The notes under the pieces: generated by a model | Databases searched by the model: none | The model's input: only the letters and a program-made list of their open reading frames with translations | What the model was told of the DNA's origin: nothing | Part shown: positions 59,341 through 64,000 of the stretch, piece by piece | Layout of the letters: the number at the start of each line of letters is the position of its first letter | How positions within the stretch are numbered: position 1 is the stretch's first letter | Position numbers and translations under genes: made by a program | Assembly (NCBI GenBank): GCA_930367205.1 | Contig: OV884011.1 | Span: 108,677,139 to 108,741,138, forward strand | Direction of reading: 5' to 3' | Origin: Acanthosoma haemorrhoidale | Taxonomy: Eukaryota > Arthropoda > Insecta > Hemiptera > Acanthosomatidae | Length of the DNA: 64,000 nt

Positions 59341-59522
59341 AGTTAAGGTTCGGACATCGTAGGTAGCCAGCCTAATCCTCAAGTCATCGGGATGTAAACA
59401 TCCCGAATGCATTTAGAGAGGGTTTAAAAGGCTCAATAAATAGTCTTGTGACAACTTTCGATCTGTGATTTCATTCAACCTCTTTTCTTTTTCTTCACGT
59501 TTTTCGTTGACGATCATTAACT
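59341..59522 (+). repeat. 3' LTR, 182 bases
   Basis: Starts AGTTAAGG right after a GGCTGGGGGG polypurine tract and ends ATTAACT, giving the short AGTTA/TAACT inverted ends of the gypsy family. It carries TTTAAAAG (59423) and AATAAA (59434-59439). A short LTR for the group. Confidence 0.9.
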
Positions 59523-60730
59523 TATGTATATATAGTCGAAATAGAAGAAGTAAAAATTGAAGAAATATTATAGAGAGATGCCCTTGGGAAGTGATGCTCT
59601 CTTTAAAATTTATCAAATGATTGTGAAAAAACTACTAGGCGGTATTTTTCATTAAAAAAAAAAAAAAATCATTTGCTAAACTATCTTGTAGCCTTGAGTT
59701 GCCTTGTCCTGAAAGGAAACCAATTTTGAAGGGAGTCCATTTTTACAACATTAATATAAAAAATAAATTTTATATGCTGAAACGGCATTAAATACACGAT
59801 TTCTACTGTTTTCACTCAAAACTTAACTAATCTAATCAGTTTATTTTGAGGAGTTGTCAAATATATGCCATAGTAAAATATTGTGAATGATAAGGTAGAA
59901 TACCTGAAATGAAAGTAAAGCCTCCCCTTTGGGCTCGGAAATTTAAAGATAGCTTTTCCTTCCGACATAAATTTAGGATACATAAAAAGGAACATAGCCG
60001 ACCATGAATACCACTGTGAAAAAAAAATGTATATAAAATATAGACATAAATAAATCAATGACTTAATTATTCCTTACACTTTTCATGTGCGTGTAAAAAA
60101 AAAAAAAAAAAATGAATTGTGCCAAAATAGAAGGTTTTTTAACGACCTTCGACGAAAGGCCGAGCCGTCTGGCTAATGCCTGACAAGCTGCTTCGATTTT
60201 ATCTCTTTTAATAACGGGAGAACGAAGGAAAAACAAATACGATTCAAAAATATTTTACCTTTCACCGACTTTTGTTTAAATAAACTTGATTTAGTTTTAC
60301 CTTACTTAATGAATAAATTTACAACTTCCAGAAATGCTGTCTTTGATTTTCTTGTTTGTTCATAATTAGATTGGGACCTGTCAGGGGCTGGTATTTAATA
60401 TTTTTCTTATGCGGTTATACTTTTGATTCTCCCCTATGACACAAACACATGAGAAAATGCATGTCGTCGGCTGGAAAAGCGGTGGATAAAAACGCCTGGA
60501 GTTACTCGAAAAACTGGCAACAGTTTTTGACGTAGCGTCGTTCATTTTTCTTAATTTTTGGTAACAACATTTCACAGGTACTTCATAGTTCACTTCAAAA
60601 AATCATTTAAACATATTAAGAAAGATCAAGCAAACTCCTTCGATGTTATCTCATTAATAGTGATAGGAAAAACGAAAACTTTTCAAAGTTGTATTAACGT
60701 GCATTTAGTTTTTTTGACTTGTAAATTTTA
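59523..60730. other. AT-rich spacer
   Basis: No gene. A GAAGGT/ACCTTC hairpin occurs near 60131-60151. Poly(A) runs of 14-18 occur near 59655 and 60096. Confidence 0.45.
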
Positions 60731-60734
60731 CTGT

Positions 60735-61440
60735 CGACACGAGAGGGGTGCCTAGTTAGCCCTGGTGACGAAGTGAGGGTTGATTAGGCTATGACCTGAA
60801 CAATCGTTTCATGATGGTCTTACTATCTAACTCCATATTTGATAGGCATGTGCCCAAACAATGCACTATGTTCAGGAGAAGAGGAATAGGGTAGGTAGTA
60901 TAGATAGTTTGTGTGGACTTGGAATGACCACGACTCGGTATCTGAGGGTAGGCGAAAACCGTCCGGGTCCCAAAGGCGAGTGTGAACCGGAGAGAGGCAG
61001 GCTGGATTGCCGTGGGAGACACTACTTGGTAAATTTTCAGGGCCACGACAACCGTTGTCCGCGAGGGAGAGGTCTCTCCCAAGGAGGTGCTAGATTTACC
61101 GAGACGAAGGCAGAGAATCCCACTAGAAAAGTGTGGGGTCTGACAAGGCCGGACTAAAACATAGCGAGGTTAGGAAGAGAGAGGTCCAGAGGGTTTCATA
61201 AATGAGAAGGCCAAGTTCTTGAACATCAGCGCAGCCGGAAGTCATCAGTTAGCTGGTCGTCGGGAGAAGTTTTCATGATTTACAGCCAAAGACCCCGGTC
61301 TATTTATAGTAGGCTTCCTTCATTAGTGCCCAATCATGGGACTCGTTGTTGTGGCCAATGACAGCCCAGTATATGGTGGCCTTTTGTTCTTTGACAGGCC
61401 TAGCCTGAGTCACTGATACCTGACCCGGATAAGGGTAAGG
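60735..61440 (+). repeat. Repeat family A, third long copy
   Basis: Collinear with 33493-34245 from its first bases through CAAGGCCGGACTAAAACATA and beyond. It differs by small indels that break the short open frames in different places, which argues against a coding role. It keeps the approximately 300-base block missing in the 7.4-8.1 kb copy. Confidence 0.85.
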
Positions 61441-61444
61441 TCTA

Positions 61445-62580
61445 GTTAAATTGTCAAATTCTCATCATCAAATAAACTTTCAAGTTATCTATCAATTTTT
61501 TAGATCGGCAGGGCTTTGTCCTACACATGCGGTTTTGCCTGTAACTGATTCAGTAAGTTACGGTGGTTTTTTACTTGTTATTATCAGAGCCGGTTGATAG
61601 TTTAATGACCGACTTTAAAATGACCGAATTCTTCTAAACTCAAGAGCTTGTAAACTGGTAAATTGGCATTCTTCCGTATGGTCGTACTGAGAATCTTGAA
61701 AAATTCGAACGTCTTCACACGCGTCATATTAATCGTTATCAGGTGAGAACCTATCGATTGAAAAGTGATACACCAGCTTAGCTCATCAGCTAAATAATTC
61801 TATATGCTCACATGCATTTGCAACAATTTTTCGAGTTTTTTGAGAGCATGTACTTCAAGTCAGGAATAAATGTTCTATAGGCTCGATGGGCACACTTCAA
61901 AGCAGTTTTTTGGCAACTAAACGACTAGTCGTGTCACATCGTGTAAGCGCGTGTACAGCTGACAATGTAGAGCACACATATTATCTGAATTTGGCCACGG
62001 CTATCCTAATAAGATAAAGGTTCAAGTTTTAAATCAAATGCCGGGTTCGAACCACAAACCCAAACAGGTGCAATTTTCTGTAAGCTGAAACCAAAACTAT
62101 GAACCCAGCAAAACAGAATCATTTTAAGATGGTCAATGTGCCCAGTTGTATCGAATATATGAGACATCGCTGGACCGTCTGATTTTAAGCGGTCAGATTG
62201 AGAATTATGCATTGCATTCATGCAACCCGGTGGGAGAGTATACCAATACTCTATATACTCGTACATCAAGCACAACTTCAGGAAGGGGTTGGCAACCTGC
62301 TCACTCGTTGGACCTTTTTTTAGACCATTCGAAAGGATTAGGTAATAAGGTGACAAGGGAGTGAAGGGATCAGAATGTTGAACCAGCATATTTCCACTTA
62401 CCGTGAGCACCGCCAATGTTATACCATAAACGTGCCAACCGTTTGTACCAATGAATGATCTCACTCGAATACACAGTACTGGTATGGAACGTATTATTAT
62501 ACAGATCACCCTAAACACACAAATCTTCATTCCAAATTTGTATGTATATATAACACCTGTTTTCCGTAGGTGATAACCGG
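61445..62580. other. Spacer with a long open frame of doubtful meaning
   Basis: The minus-strand frame at 62006-62530 is open for 174 codons, the longest non-transposon frame besides the LTR element. It has no family motif and an odd mix of hydrophobic and random segments. A B-box-like GGTTCGAACC lies inside it at 62045. I treat it as chance or repeat-derived. Confidence 0.35.
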
Positions 62581-62584
62581 GGTC

Positions 62585-62975
62585 CCAAGGGTGATCGCAT
62601 TAGATTTTTGTGTGTCATCGGTGGGCGTGTCCACCGGAGACACATAACGTTTTTTGACTCGTTGCAGCACCTCACAAACCCAGTGTTTAACAGTATGACC
62701 CCACCACCCTTTCCGCATCGATGGCCACAGACTGTTGGGGAAAATTAGGTTAAGATTTAATGAAAGTTTTTATTTTTAGATGTAAGTTAGTGTTAAGTTT
62801 ATGATAAATAATGTGGGCCCCGTCACTTTTAATAAATTCAATCCATTAATGTAGAATGTACATCATTACACTTTTGTAGACTTTGCCAAGCTACACTGAA
62901 GCAATTGTTTGTAGCAATTAAATAGAATCGTTTGTAGAATCTACATATTTTACATATATAAATTTGTAACAAAGG
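62585..62975 (+). repeat. LINE family B 3' UTR, coding part lost
   Basis: CATCGGTGGGCG, GTTGCAGCACCTCACAAACC, GACCCCACCACCC and AAATTAGGTTAAG match the 3' UTRs at 43600-44030 and 30300-30620. The TAGAATC/GAATCTA hairpin (62923-62943) has one mismatch. The insertion is a heavily 5'-truncated copy, the usual fate of LINE reverse transcription. Confidence 0.8.
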
Positions 62976-62979
62976 GATA

Positions 62980-64000
62980 TCGAGAGAAAAAAAATATTAT
63001 CCTTGATCTCGACCCGACAAAACTTTGAAATGCCACAAGGCTGCGTGTAAAGAAGAGCTAGGCAATTTAATTTAAACCTTTATCTTGACAGGAAAGTGAG
63101 AGGTACGAATGACTTCGAGACGAATTGTCTTTCCATGTGGGATCTAGCTTAGCCAATTCCGTTACAAGATCTTTGGATGGTGATCTATGGTCTTAAGCAC
63201 AGGAAGCAGATCGAACAACAGTAAATACAACTTTGTTAAGTTGTAAAGTTTTTAAAACATAACAAACAAACATGACAAATGGAAAATAATTCGATAACAA
63301 ATGCTGTGCTAGAAGGCGCGCCCAGCCCGAATGATGCATTGAAATATCGATATATTATCATATGAATCGATAGGTAACCCTAGGTAACAATGGACAATAC
63401 GGAGAAGAGGAGGTCTATTGTAGACTGTCCACACAGAAAGGCTTGAACGATAATGATCTCTTTAACGAGAGTAGCTCCAGCCCACAGCTCTAGCTAGGTG
63501 AGTTCAATTTGTTAGGCAGTAAAGAGTAGTTGTCCAATTATCGAAAGTACTAGTGGTATGAAACGTTTTTTCATAAAATGATAATGGTAGTTTAATTTTA
63601 AATGAAGCACCATAAAAAAAAACAAATGATACCCTCCATCTTCAAATCCAACTCATTGGGGAAAGTGAAGCAATAGACCTATACAAGAAAACTGCTCTAC
63701 TTACGAAACTTCTTCATTAGTGCTGAAAGTTGCTCTAATTACCTGGCTCTACATCTGGAACAGAATAAATTTTTGTATAAATAAATATATTCCAACTTCG
63801 ATTAAAAAAAAAAAGTTGCACAAGCCATTTGTTGGAGAAATTACCGATTTAAGTAGGGACATAAATTGTTTATTCATTAGTTTTAACAAGGCAGAAACAT
63901 GTATTCACATATATAGAGCAGTGAGTATCTGGTATCTGGTTCTCTGGTACTCTCTTTTGGGTTTCGTTCTTTTTATGAATTTATTCAGTCACATAAGTAG
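62980..64000. other. Spacer, nothing recognised
   Basis: Moderately AT-rich with no coding signal or repeat shared within the window. Confidence 0.45.

Larger units (their letters stand above)
55901..59522 (+). mobile_element. Gypsy-type LTR retrotransposon, internally deleted and dead
   Basis: Two direct repeats beginning AGTTAAGG and ending ATTAACT bound gag, protease, RT and RNase H remnants in gypsy (Ty3) order. The internal region is about 3.3 kb, too short for a full element: the integrase and any env are absent. The coding region has several frameshifts and in-frame stops. No clear target duplication was found, and polypurine-like sequence precedes both repeats. Confidence 0.93.

Noticed and set aside
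62006..62530. 174-codon open frame on the minus strand
   Set aside because: No recognisable domain, uneven composition, a B-box-like motif inside and no splice or promoter context; probably chance or repeat-derived.

Overview
This is an A+T-rich, intron- and transposon-dense stretch of animal nuclear DNA, most likely from an insect. The case for an insect is the mix of jockey-type LINE remnants, Tc1-like and gypsy-type elements, tRNA-derived SINE-like copies and long AT-rich spacers. There are no operons, prokaryotic signals or rRNA, and no intact tRNA gene. The order cannot be fixed from sequence alone; a hemipteran or similar large-genome insect would fit.

Only one complete host protein is certain: a 133-residue LEPROT/VPS55-family four-span membrane protein on the minus strand at 45553-45954. 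A GC-richer block at 48406-48535 with an NRF1-like motif, a short upstream ORF and a good splice donor may be its untranslated first exon. Weaker host signals are a signal-peptide exon at 4696-4815 (+), internal exons at 24381-24522 (-) and 12944-13037 (-), a possible exon at 29496-29627 (-), and a promoter-like block at 50340-50480 with an RFX X-box. That block lies just upstream of a small open frame (50647-50958) interrupted by two stops.

The rest is mostly a graveyard of mobile elements. 6.7-12.1 kb: a rearranged large inverted repeat carrying a LINE fragment, plus an inverted copy of dispersed repeat family A. 13.9-14.75 kb: a hAT-like MITE candidate. 21.8-24.1 kb: LINE tails and a direct duplication. 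30.3-32.7 kb: a degenerate LINE (family B, minus) and a jockey tail. 33.5-35.7 kb: a family A copy split by a decayed Tc1 transposon. 38.8-39.2 kb: a poly(A)-tailed retroposon. 41.4-44.3 kb: a second family B LINE between two SINE copies. 50.7-52.1 kb: local duplications and two retroposon 3' ends back to back. 55.9-59.5 kb: a small gypsy-type LTR element with gag, protease, RT and RNase H remnants but no integrase. 60.7-63.0 kb: another family A copy and another family B 3' end.

Repeat comparisons within the window are the main source of new information. They reveal a conserved hairpin near the 3' end of family B, a hammerhead-like motif in several 3' ends, and an internal block missing from one family A copy.
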